From NCBI RefSeq assembly GCF_963678635.1, contig NC_087062.1:43416395-43480394 (forward strand): a stretch of 64,000 bases of DNA. The letters are read 5' to 3'. The stretch is from Symsagittifera roscoffensis. Taxonomy: Eukaryota > Xenacoelomorpha > Acoela > Convolutidae. A model generated the notes under the pieces. It worked only from the letters and a program-made list of their open reading frames with translations, ran no database searches and was not told the DNA's origin. The position numbers and the translations under genes are program-made. Shown here one piece after another: positions 33,521 through 45,114 of this stretch (its first letter is position 1; every line of letters starts with the position of its first letter).

Positions 33521-34866
33521 CATATATATATATATAGTTTGTGTTCGTAAAAAGGAATGAATTCTTGTTTTACCATTTTTTTCTTTCTTCCAAGATAATT
33601 GCCAATTAAATGCAATTAATTGTATAAATTGATTTCTAGGTGCCCAATTACCATTAATTGATTGGTACACCAATTAATTGATTGGTCTTGCTCCAATTAA
33701 TTTTTCGGAACCCCTGACCCCAGGTCCATTATTTTTACAAATAACAGGAGTAAATCAAAAACATTTGCTCCTACGATGAAAATAAGTGACAGCATAAAAA
33801 ATTCCTCGAGGCAACTCAGCCGACAAAACTTAAGCAGACAAACGAAAGTCCGACTGTCAATTTCATTCACCAGAAAAAAAATTTCTGGCCGCGACTCGAA
33901 CCCCAGACCTTAGGGTACACCGGCAACCTCGTTACCAAGTTGGAAACAGTCTCGAGTTAGATGAGCTTCACTAATAAAGCAATTTCACATTTTCTTACAG
34001 ATTTGTAAGAAAAGTTGTTTACGGGAAAAAAGTACAGTTCCCGATTACCAGACACTTTCTCTCGCAAATGTAAAGAGACTTTGATGAACTTATTGCTTTT
34101 TACTCATAGATCCAAAGAAGCTATATATTTTATTAGAAATTTACTCTACAACGCTTCGAAATATCTGCTTATTCAAAAATGAATGAGTATAAGTCAAAGC
34201 GAAAAGAAACTGAAAACAAGCGGAGTTTTAATTTTAAAAAGCATAGATCATCCATACTATAAATTACAGCGTGTTTCAGAATGCCATGTTTAAGAAATTT
34301 ATGCTGTGGTCAAGTTTATAAAGTAAGAATGCATGCTTCGGCTAATGAGTGTATGGAAATTAGTCAAAATGTTTTGCTATTTTTAATATACAAATGTTTG
34401 GCTTATCTCATCCGTTTGATGCAGTTAAGGGTGCTTGGCTTTATCAAACGGATGAGCTGGAATATACATTAATAACTGCTCATTTGAAAACACTCGTTAG
34501 CTGAACCATGAAATCTCTCACCTTATACGATTAACCAGAAAAACATTTTGAAACAGGGCGAGAAACATCAGACATGCTTTGAATTTTAGTATGGATGATA
34601 CAAGCCTTTTAATTTATAGTGGATTCTTTTTGCTGTTGACTTATATTCACTTCAAATATGAAAGCAAATATTTTAAGCATTTTCAATGTAAATTTCGATG
34701 AGTTAAATCAAATCTTTTAGCGCATCTATAAGTAAAAACACAACACATTCCGACTTTTCGCAGACTCAATTTTACATCACTGTCTAAAGTATAACTGATA
34801 AATGTAGTCAAAAAGCATTAAAACACCCTTCGGACTGTGAGATTTCTTGCGCTGCCTACAATTATC
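33521..34866. repeat. 1.35-kb tandem repeat, copy 2
   Basis: Near-identical to copy 1, with a few differences such as ACACATTAAC/ACGATTAACC, ATGCATTTTA/AAGCCTTTTA and loss of AACA at about 34662. It ends at ATTATCA, after which LINE sequence begins. Confidence 0.88.
33887..33950 (-). other. tRNA-like segment in tandem repeat, copy 2
   Basis: Identical in the A- and B-box parts to the segment at 32539-32602, carried by the second tandem unit. Confidence 0.5.
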
Positions 34867-34867
34867 A

Positions 34868-35386
34868 AGCGGGATTAAAAACTATCCCGGCATCAATAAA
34901 ACGAAAAATCTATGCCACTTGTGTTCAAAGTGTGCTTCTCTACGGTAGTGAGTCATGGCCTATAAAAAAAGTCTGACCTATGCTTTCTTGACACCTTTGA
35001 AACTCGATGCGCAAAAAAGTTTGTACCAAATGCATACAAACTGTCTAGACCAAACATACGCGAAAGAGCCCTCCTCGGCAATTCCATCAGCCAAAAGAAG
35101 ACGCCTGAAATGTCTTGGTCATGTACTGAGAATGCACCAAGATGAAATTCCAAACGCAGCCCTAGAGTTTGAGAAAGCTGAAAACTGGAATTATCCACGA
35201 GGTGGCAGTAAGTTTACTTGGAGACAACTCGTGCAGAAAGATGTCCAGCCCTTCGCAAAACCCCTAAAAATCTCTCAGAATAAATGGGAAGAGTCCTGGT
35301 TCGACAGGACAAAAGAAATAGCTGTCAACCAACTGCAATGGAATGCCTTGGTTCGAGATGCTCATGTGGCGGGCAATGGGCAGTAG
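34868..35386 (+). pseudogene. Non-LTR retrotransposon (RTE-like) ORF 3' end
   Basis: In successive frames the sequence reads AGLKTIPASIKRKIYATCVQ, SVLLYGSESW, then FETRCAKKF and RPNIRERALLG, and, in the frame 34955-35386, RRRLKCLGHVLRMHQDEIPN and LEFEKAENWNYPRGG. This is the C-terminal region after the RT of RTE-like LINEs ('LLYGSE.W', 'R.R..WLGHVLRM', 'RPRGG'). The frame ends at TAG, followed by a short tail with ATGATGATGAA, like a LINE 3' end. It is 5'-truncated at the junction with the tandem repeat and carries two frame changes. Confidence 0.8.
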
Positions 35387-36390
35387 CTACCTAGAAAGCC
35401 CTATGATGATGAATTATCAAGGGAATCGATCAACTCCAATGAAACCGGCTCCTGAGGTGCCGATGCTTTTCCGGAGGTATATTAGAACTTGATTTTGTTC
35501 AAATTATTTGTAAACTATTTTTAGACAATTTTTGGGTCCTTTTTAAATGGTTTCGTATGATATGAATGAAATTTCGACATCAAATTAGTCCGGCAGGAAA
35601 ACTAAAAGTTACACCCAATTTCAAAAATAAAATTATTTACAATTTTCGTTACATTTGAGCTTCGGCTACTCGAGACCAGAACTTGCCTTCTTTTTAGAAA
35701 TATATTTTGAGAGTGAACAAGTTGAAGTTTTTCGTTCAAAAATCAGCATCATTGATACAAGTATCTTCACTACATTCCTTGTATATACAGTTTATAAATG
35801 ATATCACCTAAAGTTTTTTGAATTCCACGTACAAAAATTCCAAACAATTGTCTCAAATGAAGTCAATATCCAAAACAAAGCACACGAGCATAAAACAGAA
35901 GAGAATCGGAGCTTCAAAGTCATTGTAAAATATCACAGACAGAACACAAGCAAGCCGGCAGAAAAATTAGACGAAAGCAAAAACATCGAAAAAAATATCG
36001 AGAACTGGGATGGGACTACACAAAATTTCATTTGTACAGAAGTACATTTAGAGGACAAACATTTCGAGAATAACGAGAGCCAGCAGAAGATCAAATTGAA
36101 ATCAAACTTACAAACCTTGCCGACAAAACTTGGATACATGCCCGTTGAGCCAAAAAAAAATTAAGCCACTTAAATTTTAGAGCGAATTAAAGTTTCGGAA
36201 GTTTTCAACGTTCGCATACGTCTTAACCCCAAGTTAAACAGGAATTGAAAAATTTTATTGCCCTTAAGACCACTCAACATGAGGCGCATAAACCAATATA
36301 AGTTTATCCGAAACCTTTGAGCCAAAAATTTGAGCGAAAAAAAAATCAAATCAAAAAGAACGTGGATGTCCGTAAACTAATTAATCATTG
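35387..36390. other. Intergenic, nothing recognised
   Basis: AT-rich sequence without a supported gene. A phrase near 36140 (CATGCCCGTTGAGCC-AAAAA) resembles one near 31686, hinting at another dispersed repeat too short to define. Confidence 0.5.
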
Positions 36391-37380
36391 TTTTAGATAG
36401 TGCACTGTTTGATACACAGACTTCAAGTTATCAACATCAGTGCATATATATGTTGCCCGCTTATACAGTACTGATTTAAATTAACCGGACAAAACGAATA
36501 AATTTTGAAATTTCAAACGCGTTTTTCTCAAATTGGGTTAAGATTAGACAAAAAATGAAGAGAACAAAAGTTGCTTAGAAATTCATCAAAATTATTAGTG
36601 CAATTTTTCTCCAAAAATCTCAACCAAAATTTAGCCCCAAAAATGGCTCATTTTGGCTTTTTTCAATTGATCAAAAAATACGCTGACACTACTTTGTTAA
36701 TTGATGGGAAATATATATCACAATAAGCCTCTTAACCAGCCCAACAAAGTTCTAGAAGGGTTAAATCTCCATAAACCTGTATATGAGAAAATATTATTGC
36801 TTGATAGTCAAGAAAGGTGATTTTTACTACATAATACCCAAAATTTTAGCTTAAAAACAAATTTTAAACAAATTTCTCAAATTTTTGGAGATTTAACCCT
36901 TCTAGAACTTTGTTGGGCCGTGTAAGAGGCTTGTGATACATATTTCTCATCAATTAACAAAATAGTTTCAGCGTAATTTTTGATTAATTGAAAAAAGCCA
37001 AAATGACCCATTTTTGCGATTAAATTTTGGTTGAGAATTTCGGAGAAAAAAATTGTACCATATTAATTCTGATGAAACTCTAAGCAACTTTTGTTCTCTT
37101 CACTTTTTCTAATCTTAACCCATTTTGAGAAAAACGTGTTTGAAAATTCAAGTTTTATTCGTTTTGTCCCTATAATTTAAATCAGTGCTGTATAAATGCA
37201 ACCACAACCGACATAAAAATTTGTCAGTAATCGAGATTCACAGAAATTTCCAGACTTAAGCTCTTGAAAACGAAAACTGATGAAACAGTAACATGTATTG
37301 GCTCTTGAAACAAAACAAGAAAACTAAATCATAGAAAGCTTGAAATATGACAGAATCCCTGCATTTTCGAGTTTACAACT
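36391..37380 (-). repeat. Dispersed ~320-bp repeat, reversed copy split by an insertion
   Basis: Reverse-complemented, 37380-37195 matches the left half of the 3.2/9.4-kb repeat (GTAAACTC, then TCTGTCATATTTCAAG, GTTTTGTTTCAAGAGCC). The part 36461-36391 matches its right half (GCATATATATGCACTG, then GTGTATCAAACAGTGCACTA). The two halves are separated by the 729-bp palindromic element, which therefore inserted after this repeat. Confidence 0.7.
36464..37192. mobile_element. 729-bp palindromic foldback element (Tc1/mariner-like MITE)
   Basis: The ends are TACAGTACTGATTTAAATTA and, inverted, TAATTTAAATCAGTGCTGTA, with TA on both outer sides (36462-36463 and 37193-37194). That fits TA target duplication by a Tc1/mariner transposase. 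The arms, about 307 bp each (36464-36770 and 36887-37192), are about 85-90% complementary, leaving a ~116-bp centre. There is no transposase frame, so it would depend on one supplied elsewhere. It is inserted in an older dispersed repeat. Confidence 0.8.
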
Positions 37381-39444
37381 CTGCTATATGCTGAATAATA
37401 GGAAGTATTTTAGACTTTAGACAGTCTAAAATAATAGACTAGATTTAGACTTGAATTCAACTACTAGATATTTTTAAACCAAAATAGTCGCACCGCACGC
37501 ATATCATTAACTGCAATCAATCGGTTAATCTCGCGTATTTATTTTGAAATTATTTTTGGATGAATTGGCAGTTTTTGAAATATTTTCATTTAACGGAAAC
37601 TAAAAATTTTTGAGCAGTCGTAATTTGAGGGCAGATGTGCGACGCCTAGGAGTGCCACTATCACAGGACCACACCATAGGGTTTAACTTTCCAACTTCGT
37701 GAAATTTTATGAGAAATCTTTTAAAGACCTTAAGAAAGTGTCAAATCTCTCAGAGTGACCAGTCAAATTGGTAGGCCACATTTACAACTTCTGGGATTAT
37801 CCTTACCTCAACCCATCATTTCTAAATTATTTCTAAACCAAATATTTTGAAAATGTTTGATTGTAAAAAACACATCATATCGAATAAACCATACAAAAGC
37901 ACTCATAAATGGATGGCACTCACAATTTACGACTTTTTGAATAAATTTTGTAAATTTAAGATTTGAGAAATCACAAAAACGTTTCTCGGAAACTAAAGCA
38001 AGTTGAGCAGTCAGACTGGGAGGTCTGATATAAACCTGCTGAGAGTACTTTGACAACATCCCCCCTGTAGAGTTGAGAATTTGAAACTTAAAAGCGTTCA
38101 CACGTAAAACTTTCTGAAATTTTCTGAAAAATCGTTAAAAACGTTTAATCTCGAAAACTTATGAAAAAAACTAAGCAGACATTTTTGGAAACCACATTTG
38201 CAAACCGTGAGAGTACACGGGAAGTACCCAATAAAAGTGTTCGGATATTCAAAATTTGTGATGAAGTTTTCTAATCATAAGGTTTTTGAAAATTTAAGGC
38301 AAAAGCCGCAGCCCCTCGAAGAACCCTGACAGCACCTCAACATAGGGTTATTCGGTTTAAATTTGACACAGAGCCAAAGCGAAGCTTCGCACCACTTGTG
38401 ATACAACACAATCAAAGCATGACAAACTTCCAATCAAAAAATGAGACAAAAGCCGCTAAGTCGAAAAAACTCACTTTAAAAAAAGATGACACGCGAAACA
38501 ATGAAAAGAAGTCGATTAAAATACGCCTCGATAGAACAATGAAAAAAAGTAGATGTCTCGATAGAAATTCATTCTAGACAAACATGTCCGTGATTTGAAT
38601 ATTAAGTTAGCAACGGAACGAAGCTTATGAGGAGGAAACAAATCCAACTATCTTTGAGCAGCCAGAAATTGAGACTAGAAATCCAGAACTAAGGGTACAA
38701 AGGCGACGGAGTTACTTCTAGGCCAAGTGAAAGGAAACTGGAAGTTGTTAAGTGTCATTAATAAAAAGAAGAATAGTAAGAGACGATAATTAAAAGAGAA
38801 CAATAACACGGAGGTGATGTACAGCTTTGTAACATTTGCGATACAATTAGAGCATTGCACACAAGGTACTGATTAGAAAAAAAACAAGAGAGTCATATTT
38901 TTTTAACGAAGCTGAACAACAAACAAAGAAAAACAAAGAAAAAACTTTGTACAAATTTTTATTCGGATTTGACTTGTAAATAGCGCTAGTAGGCATTGAG
39001 AATCACTGACAGAGCTGCAACTAAGGCAAAAAACTCGGGTCGATCCCTGTTAAGACAAACGAAACAGTAGTCACACAAAAAATTGAAACTAGCAAAAGCA
39101 TTTTAAAAACTTACCCACCAAACTGCGCATCATTTTTGACTCAGCCGATATATCATAGACCGATCCCGTTAAAAATCAGTGTTGATAAACTTTCGAACTA
39201 CTGAACAACTTCAGATTGTGTAAAAACTGCTCGCTCAAAAACAAATTAATCCAAACTGTAGAAAGAAATATAAAACGAGCACCACAAATCCGGAAAAAAA
39301 ATCTGCATTTTGAATAAATATTTGAAAAAATTAATTACTACATCAAATGAACTAGGAAGTTCGATTTGAAATTTCAAAAAATTGAGCGTGTCAAAGGAAT
39401 TGAGCATGGCAGCAGAATTAAACATGTCAGCAGAATCTGTTAGA
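37381..39444. other. Gene-free region with old repeats
   Basis: About five diverged ~110-bp units lie at 37620-38360 (same core as 23130-23520). At 38375-38560 the phrases AGCGAAGCTTCGCACCACTTG and AAAAGCCGCTAAGTCG match the 1.25-kb array of 17.4-21.1 kb. Nothing coding is supported. Confidence 0.55.
38375..38560. repeat. Diverged fragment of the 1.25-kb tandem unit
   Basis: GCGAAGCTTCGCACCACTTGTGATACAA, in short pieces, corresponds to the palindrome-centred block of the 17.4-21.1 kb units, followed in the same order by a GCCGCTAAGTC block and CTCGATAGAA. It shows that the array unit derives from a dispersed element. Confidence 0.6.
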
Positions 39445-39670
39445 AAAATTGTGCACGTGAAGAAAGTCTAGTTCTCGATTACAAGTTCTTGCTCTCGCAA
39501 ATGAAATGAAAGACCATTTGTAAGAAAAGTTGTTTTTAGGAAAAGTATAGTTCCCGATTACAAGTCCCTTGCTCTCGCAAGTGAAATGAAAGACGATTTG
39601 AAAGAAAAGTTGTTCATAGGAAAAAAGTCTATTTCCCGATTACAAGACCTTTGCTCTCGCAAATGTAATG
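39445..39670. repeat. ~75-bp tandem repeat (three units)
   Basis: Three units share AGAAAAGTTGTT, GGAAAA-AGT, TAGTTCCCGATTACAAG and TTGCTCTCGCAAATG. The same unit occurs singly at 32650-32720, 34010-34075, 21560-21620 and about 41320-41400, so it is a dispersed module that expanded here. Confidence 0.75.
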
Positions 39671-39879
39671 AATTAAAACAAGCTTAAAAGTCTGTTTAAG
39701 CAAAAATGTAGTTATATTTTTCCCGCTCAAACAGATTTCAAGAACATTCAGGAATCATTTCAACCGTTGCAAAATCTTAGAATTTTTGCAATATCAAGTA
39801 TCACCGCAAAATCTGTTTGAGCATATTATGCTAAATTATATCTATCTCAAGGTTCGTCAACATATTGATCGTCTCTAAC

Positions 39880-40960
39880 ACCTTTTCATGACAAAGGGAA
39901 GCACTGTTACTCAAATTATTTCTTACCTCGATCGAATATATCTGTCATCTGATTCAGCAGTTCAAGGCCTTTCAAATTACTTCGATGTGAAAAAAGCTTT
40001 GATTATGTAGCCCACCATTTACTATTTGCCAAACATGAAAAATTTGGTCTTTGCAGAGAATTTCTGGCTTGAATCAAGTCTTACCTTGCTGATCGTTTTC
40101 AAACAGTTAAAATTAACTTTTTCTCCTTTGGCTGGCATAACCTTCAAAGTCCCTCAAGGTAATGGGCTGGAACCTCGATTATTTGTAATGTTTGTTAACG
40201 ACTTAACACAATGTATAAATACTGGGTTATACTTTCTCTTTGCCGATGATTGAAAATCATTTCCTCAGCCTCGTACGATCTCATACAACGGGACCTTGAT
40301 TCTTTCGTGGATTGGTCAGTTGCAAATGAACTGAACTTTCATGTCTCTAACTGTAAAATATTATCTTTGGCTACGAATATTTATAGAAGTTCTCTTGGCA
40401 ATAATATACTTGATTACGTTCATTTCCTTAATAATCCATGTTTTACTCTATAAACTAACCTAAATTGGGATAAATACAATCACATAATCTTCTAAAATTA
40501 GCTAAATGTTCAAAAGTGTTCAATTTCTTAAGACACAACTTAACGTTTAACATCTCAAGCTGTAAGCAAATAGACCTTCATCCATCACTTATTCTTTATT
40601 AACTGCTTTATGGCTCTCAAGTGTGATCCTTTTCTCATACTAGTTCAATGAAATTTAGAAAGTTCCAGGCGAAAGTAGTTTTTCCTTGAGACATCTTCGA
40701 TTACTGCCCATCATATTCCAATTGATTAAAGCTGACATAGTTCTTTGGAAGCTTTGCAACAACAGTGCGGAAGTTGTTGACCACTTTTTTTCGTTAAAGG
40801 AGCTACCAACAAGTTCTTCAACAATGGGATTTTTCAACATTCTATGCACTAAGAAGTTCAATTTCGATAGCAAATACTATGTGGGGGCTACATGATGTGC
40901 AAACGAGCTTATGTATCACCATAAGATCAGATTTGACATCTTTTTATTTGCCTAAACGGA
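39880..40960 (+). pseudogene. Non-LTR retrotransposon reverse transcriptase relic
   Basis: Readable blocks in shifting frames are ISYLDRIYLSSDSAVQGL, YFDVKKAFDYV, HEKFGLCREFLAWIKSYL, FKVPQGNGLEPRLFVMFVND, LYFLFADD and SYDLIQRDLDSFVDWSVANE. They follow the RT order of LINEs: DVKKAFD with one catalytic Asp, VPQG for the dNTP pocket, and FADD with the catalytic pair, here immediately followed by a stop at 40252. Downstream frames to about 40960 resemble the region after RT. Jockey/CR1-type relationship is likely, but I cannot fix the clade. Confidence 0.8.
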
Positions 40961-41492
40961 AATTGGACCTAACAGTTTTCTCTTTGCTAAACTTTCAACA
41001 TTTAACATAGACGGTTTGTGTTGGTATTTGGTCAACTGCTTCTGTACAAATTGCCGCTATTAATTTCTTCCAACTGTTTTCATGTTATTCTCTTTTTCTT
41101 TTTAATGCTTCCACGAGTTTGAATTAAGTCTTTTTCTTCTACGATTTAGTTTAAATAAGCAAAAACCTCAAATATGGCGAAGGTGAAGCCCTCATTCACA
41201 TATGCGATAGATAACGGACAGATATAAAAATAGATTAGAGCTTTGATTACTCTAAAATTATCTGTGAAGTCACCAACAGAGTTCACTCAAAAACAGTTGA
41301 CAGCAAAGTCTATTTGTCAAGTACTCTCGCATGTGTGAAGATAGCTCCCGATAACAAAACGATTGCTCTCGCATATGTAAAAATCTAGTTCCGCGTTTCA
41401 ACCAATGCAATATTAGGCGAATACGTCGAGACCAAATGAATAACAAATTATAAACTGAATCACAAGGAATTTGAATTCTAGTAAGCCTTGGG
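40961..41492. other. Intergenic with a dispersed-repeat fragment
   Basis: No gene. About 41320-41400 carries a copy of the CTCCCGATAACAA/CTCTCGCATATGTAAA module of the 39.5-kb array. Confidence 0.5.
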
Positions 41493-42376
41493 TGCCAGTC
41501 GGTCATATTTGGAAGTTTGACCTTGAACTAGAAGTTTAATCTTGATTTTGGGACGAAGGTAATTTTTTTAAATTTCGAATGGAGCCTGCCATGCTCAAGT
41601 TTCTCGCGACAACTGAAAAGGCAAATTAAATAAAGACAGAAGATTCTAGTTGCTAGAGAAAGTTGCTAGAGAAATACGTGAGTAAAAACTGCTATTCGCA
41701 ATTTTACAGGAATAATTCAACACGAGTAGAGCTGTCTTGCTCCTGATAGAAAATCAAGAGTTCAGGAAGAGAAATAAAGAAGAACGATTGACTGGACCAG
41801 AGTGACACTTGAGTGGGAAGGTGGACAGCAGAAGCTGCCCAATGGTCAAAAGATCAAAACTTCTTGAGTTAAACTTGCCTACTCAAAACTTCTCGAGTTG
41901 AACTTAATTACTTTAAGTCAATTCTAGAGTTGCTATACAATTATCATTTACCTAATTCTAGAAGTCGAGTCGGAATGTGAGTACTTAATTTAAATTTCTT
42001 GAGTGCATTTTATGTGATTATGTTGAGTTAAGGCGAGTTTTTAGGTTGATCCATCTGAAATGGATCAAAGTTCCACAGTCCAATAAAAACTAACGGCATA
42101 CTTCAGTTTCCGACCCTGTTTTTAATGGCGTTCGCGTGTTTTAAATATTTAGAGACCTGACCATGGGGTCGTTCTTATTTCTAGAGTGGGGGGGTAATTT
42201 GGTACTAGCCTTTAAGCTGTAACACGGTTTGTAGTCTCATGTCGCAGGTGAACCGAATTGGCTCCGACTGCATGAGGTAGAAAAACACAAGAGATAGTGT
42301 CCCTGACTCTTCAGCACATGGTTATAGGGCCTATTCTTCTGAACCTCATATGTGACTTAAGTAGGCGACTGTTACA
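41493..42376 (+). repeat. LTR-like repeat A (~0.88 kb)
   Basis: About 75-80% like 43808-44702. Strong blocks are TCATGTCGCAGGTGAACCGA, AGATAGTGTCCCTGACTCT, GAAATGGATCAAAGTTCCAC followed by CAATAAAA (a polyadenylation-type signal) and CGACCCTGTTTTTAA. It ends GTTACA. A TG-like start (TGCCAGTCGG) and CA end are compatible with an LTR, but the first ~70 bases may be coding sequence of the preceding gene, so the 5' edge is uncertain. Probably a solo LTR or the 3' remnant of an element of the same family as the one at 44.7 kb. Confidence 0.6.
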
Positions 42377-43400
42377 TTGTCGAAAGAAAGTTGGACAATA
42401 GTCAACGACCGCAGAGAAACCGAAAAAAAGTAGCTTCAACTTATGAGCTTCAAAAAAACATTTGGCCTTAATAATTATTATCTTATAGTCTTCTCTTCAT
42501 TATGTTCAATGACTATTAAAAAATGCTAGAATCCTTTTCAGACTAAAGCATGGAATGCAAGACATTTTGGAAACCTTTGAAAACAGTTGTTTTGGATTAG
42601 ATCATAAAAGGATTCAAATCTTACCATTTTGCACAACCAGAAGATAGATGTATTGTGAAGTTAATCAATTGCTGAGACTGATGAAAAGGTAACAGCACTG
42701 TAGGATGACTCAGAGAAACCTCCCTAGCACATTTTGCTACAGATACGATATGCCACAACAAAAGAACCCACAGCATTTCATGTGATCTGAAAAATCGCTG
42801 ACACTTGAACTCGAAGGTAGAACCAAATTTAGCTGCACCTATGTCAAAGGAAAAATTAGAATAAGATCAAACCTTAAAAAAAAGGATGACGATAGCCTTG
42901 TGAAAACTTTTTTGTCATACAGAAATGATCAATCATCATCATCATAGGTAGTTTCTGTGAGCAGGTACACTAGTGGACAAAATTATATTCAAATTTACGT
43001 TTGTAGTTCAGTTCAGTTTGGTTTTTTTTCTGATCTTTTAGGAGTTTTGTCGCCTCTATCGATCAGCTCATGATGTACTCCTTTTCGATTAATTAGTCTC
43101 AAATTTATTTTAGTCTCAAATATATTTTTTTCTGTCTCTTATTATGTGATATGCCATTATGTGATATGAAACGCTCATAATGGTACGCTTGTAAGAAGGA
43201 GGCCCGGGACGGGATTTTAGAGACAAGCAGCGATACTCCCCCTCTACCCGGACATTCCCGCCGGAACCTCACCGTGAAAAGCCAGGTTGTAATCGCTTTC
43301 ATTCCTTTTTCTGTTATTTGTTTTTAAAATCCATTTCTCAACAATCCATTTTACAATCTATTCTTTCTCTTGTTTTGTCTCTTTTGTACCCTGTTTAGTG
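42377..43400. other. No gene recognised
   Basis: AT-rich sequence with (ATC)n at about 42930-42945. The minus frame 43105-43302 is preceded by no recognisable signal. It may be decayed internal sequence of the element whose SGNH-like piece follows at 43402. Confidence 0.45.
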
Positions 43401-43401
43401 A

Positions 43402-43872
43402 ATGTCCTTGCCAAAGTACAGGCCGCAGAGGCTACCCAAGTGGCGCAGGAAACTGGTAATAGGCACCTCAAGGACTAGTTTTAAAATCTGCTGCAGAATT
43501 TTAAAACCTGAAGATGCACAAAAATGTGCGAAAATATTTGTTCGAATTTACAATTTTAACGCATTCTCTCAAGGATTAGATACTGCAGCTCCAAAGATGC
43601 CGGAGCCACGGTTCACTCGTGCAGAGTTGCAAAGCTAAACGACCTTGCCGCTACTTAATCGCGCTACCCCTCGCAGAAACTAAGCTGTGTTACTATAGTA
43701 GCCGGCTTTAATGGTAACTCATCTACGGTTTCAGACTTTGCTAATGATTGGAGATTTTTAATAAATTTGATTGTTCATAAGTTTAACCCAAATGTGCTTA
43801 TCATCTGTGCCAGTCGATCATATCTGGAAGCTGACCTTGAGGAACACGAAAATGCGTGGTTTTGGGATGAAG
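43402..43872 (+). pseudogene. SGNH-hydrolase-like domain relic upstream of LTR-like repeat B
   Basis: Frame 43402-43638 contains KWRRKLVIGTSRTSF, which resembles an SGNH block I (a hydrophobic strand, G, then small residues) with the catalytic Ser region altered. A later frame reads TIVAGFNGNSST (position of the G-x-N-D block III), then LINLIVHKFNPNVLIICASR, and stops at TAA 43870-43872. The strand-helix-strand pattern parallels residues 475-520 of the SGNH domain in the minus-strand element. The catalytic residues are mostly gone. I infer that it is the 3' accessory gene of another family member. Confidence 0.4.
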
Positions 43873-44702
43873 TTTAATTTTTCAAAAATTCGAATTGAGC
43901 CTGTCATGCTCAGTTTTCTCGCGACAACTGAAAACATCAAAAATTAAATCAGAACGACCGAGTCGCAATAGCGAGAAAGTGACAGAAAAAACAGCGGGAA
44001 ATTGCTATTCGCAATTTCCGAGATTATAATAAAAACACGAGAGTAGAGCTGTCCTATCTTGATATAGGAGACAGAGTGATTACGAAAGAAGATCAAAATT
44101 CAGCTGAACCAGAGTGAACCTTCAGTGGAAAGGTAGACAACTGAAGTCTCCCATTGGTTCAGACCCAAAAACTATATTCTCAAGTTAAAACTCATTTCCT
44201 TCGATTGGAACTCATTGATAGAAAACTTCTCGAGTGATATTCAATTATATTTGTGCTAGAGTTACTAATTAGCATAATTACTCTGATTCTCAAGTGTGCT
44301 GCTATGTGAGTACCTAATTTAATTTTTCCGAGTGAGTTTGCGATAAGTATGTTGAGATAAGGCGAGTTTTATGTTGATCCCTCCGAAATGGATCAAAGTT
44401 CCACTGTCTAATAAAATGTAACTTAACGGATTGTTCCGACCCTGTTTTTAACGGCGTTCGTGTATTCTGGGTATTTTGAGACCTAAGTATGGGGACTTTC
44501 TTATTTTCTAGAGTGGGGGGTATTTTGGTAGTGGCCTTTAAGCTGTAACGGGTTCTAGTCTCATGTCGCAAGTGAACCGAATTGGCTCCGACCGTTTTGA
44601 GGTAGAAAAACACAAGAGATAGTGTCCCTGACTCTTGAGCCAATGGTTACAGGGCCTATTTTTCTTAAGCCTCATATGTGACCGAAGTAGGCGATTGTTA
44701 CA
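43808..44702 (+). repeat. LTR-like repeat B (~0.9 kb), 5' of truncated element
   Basis: Partner of repeat A. It ends GCGATTGTTACA, after which gag/pol leader sequence begins, so it sits where a 5' LTR belongs. It contains GGATCAAAGTTCCACTGTC followed by AATAAAATG. Reverse-complement similarity to 47931-49526 (around CATTAAAAACACGGCTCGAAC and ATCCATTGGAGATGG) links it with the LTR of the minus-strand element. The true 5' edge is probably after 43872, because coding sequence overlaps its first 65 bases. Confidence 0.6.
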
Positions 44703-45114
44703 TAGTGTTGTGTTTTTATGGCGCTCCTGGGTGTTTTTACGGCATCATGACTACGGAGTTGAACCCACTTGACACAACTCCGGGCAGCATGCCCATTCTA
44801 GAGCACCGGTGGGACGGTTCAGCGGGAACGCGTAAACCTTCCGGTTGTACCGTGATAGCTTTTTAAGAAAACTTGAGAAAACTTCCTGGTACGCTCTCCG
44901 AACGAGGCTTAGCTAACCGAGTAAGGGGGGGGGGGGGTAACTAGGGGGACAAAAACAAGAAAAAAGCATAGAAAAAGGAACAAAAACCATAAAACAAAAA
45001 ATGACAGTGACTTCGATACCAGATTAGTTGGATCAAACCTTTATATTAATTAAATAGTATACCCATACTGTTTTATAAGACCGATCGTTTCGATCAATCT
45101 AGCAATCTAAACCA
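44703..45114 (+). other. Leader of truncated element with possible primer-binding site
   Basis: TGGCGCTCCTGGGTG at 44719 has the TGG start expected where a tRNA 3' end (CCA) pairs. It is 16 bases from the LTR end, further than usual. A run of 13 G lies at 44926-44938. A small frame (44678-44866) has no motif. No gag of normal length fits here. Confidence 0.45.

Noticed and set aside
41493-44702. Repeats A and B as the two LTRs of one complete element
   Set aside because: They are only ~75-80% alike, the sequence between them is too short and lacks gag/pol, and both seem to start in coding sequence.
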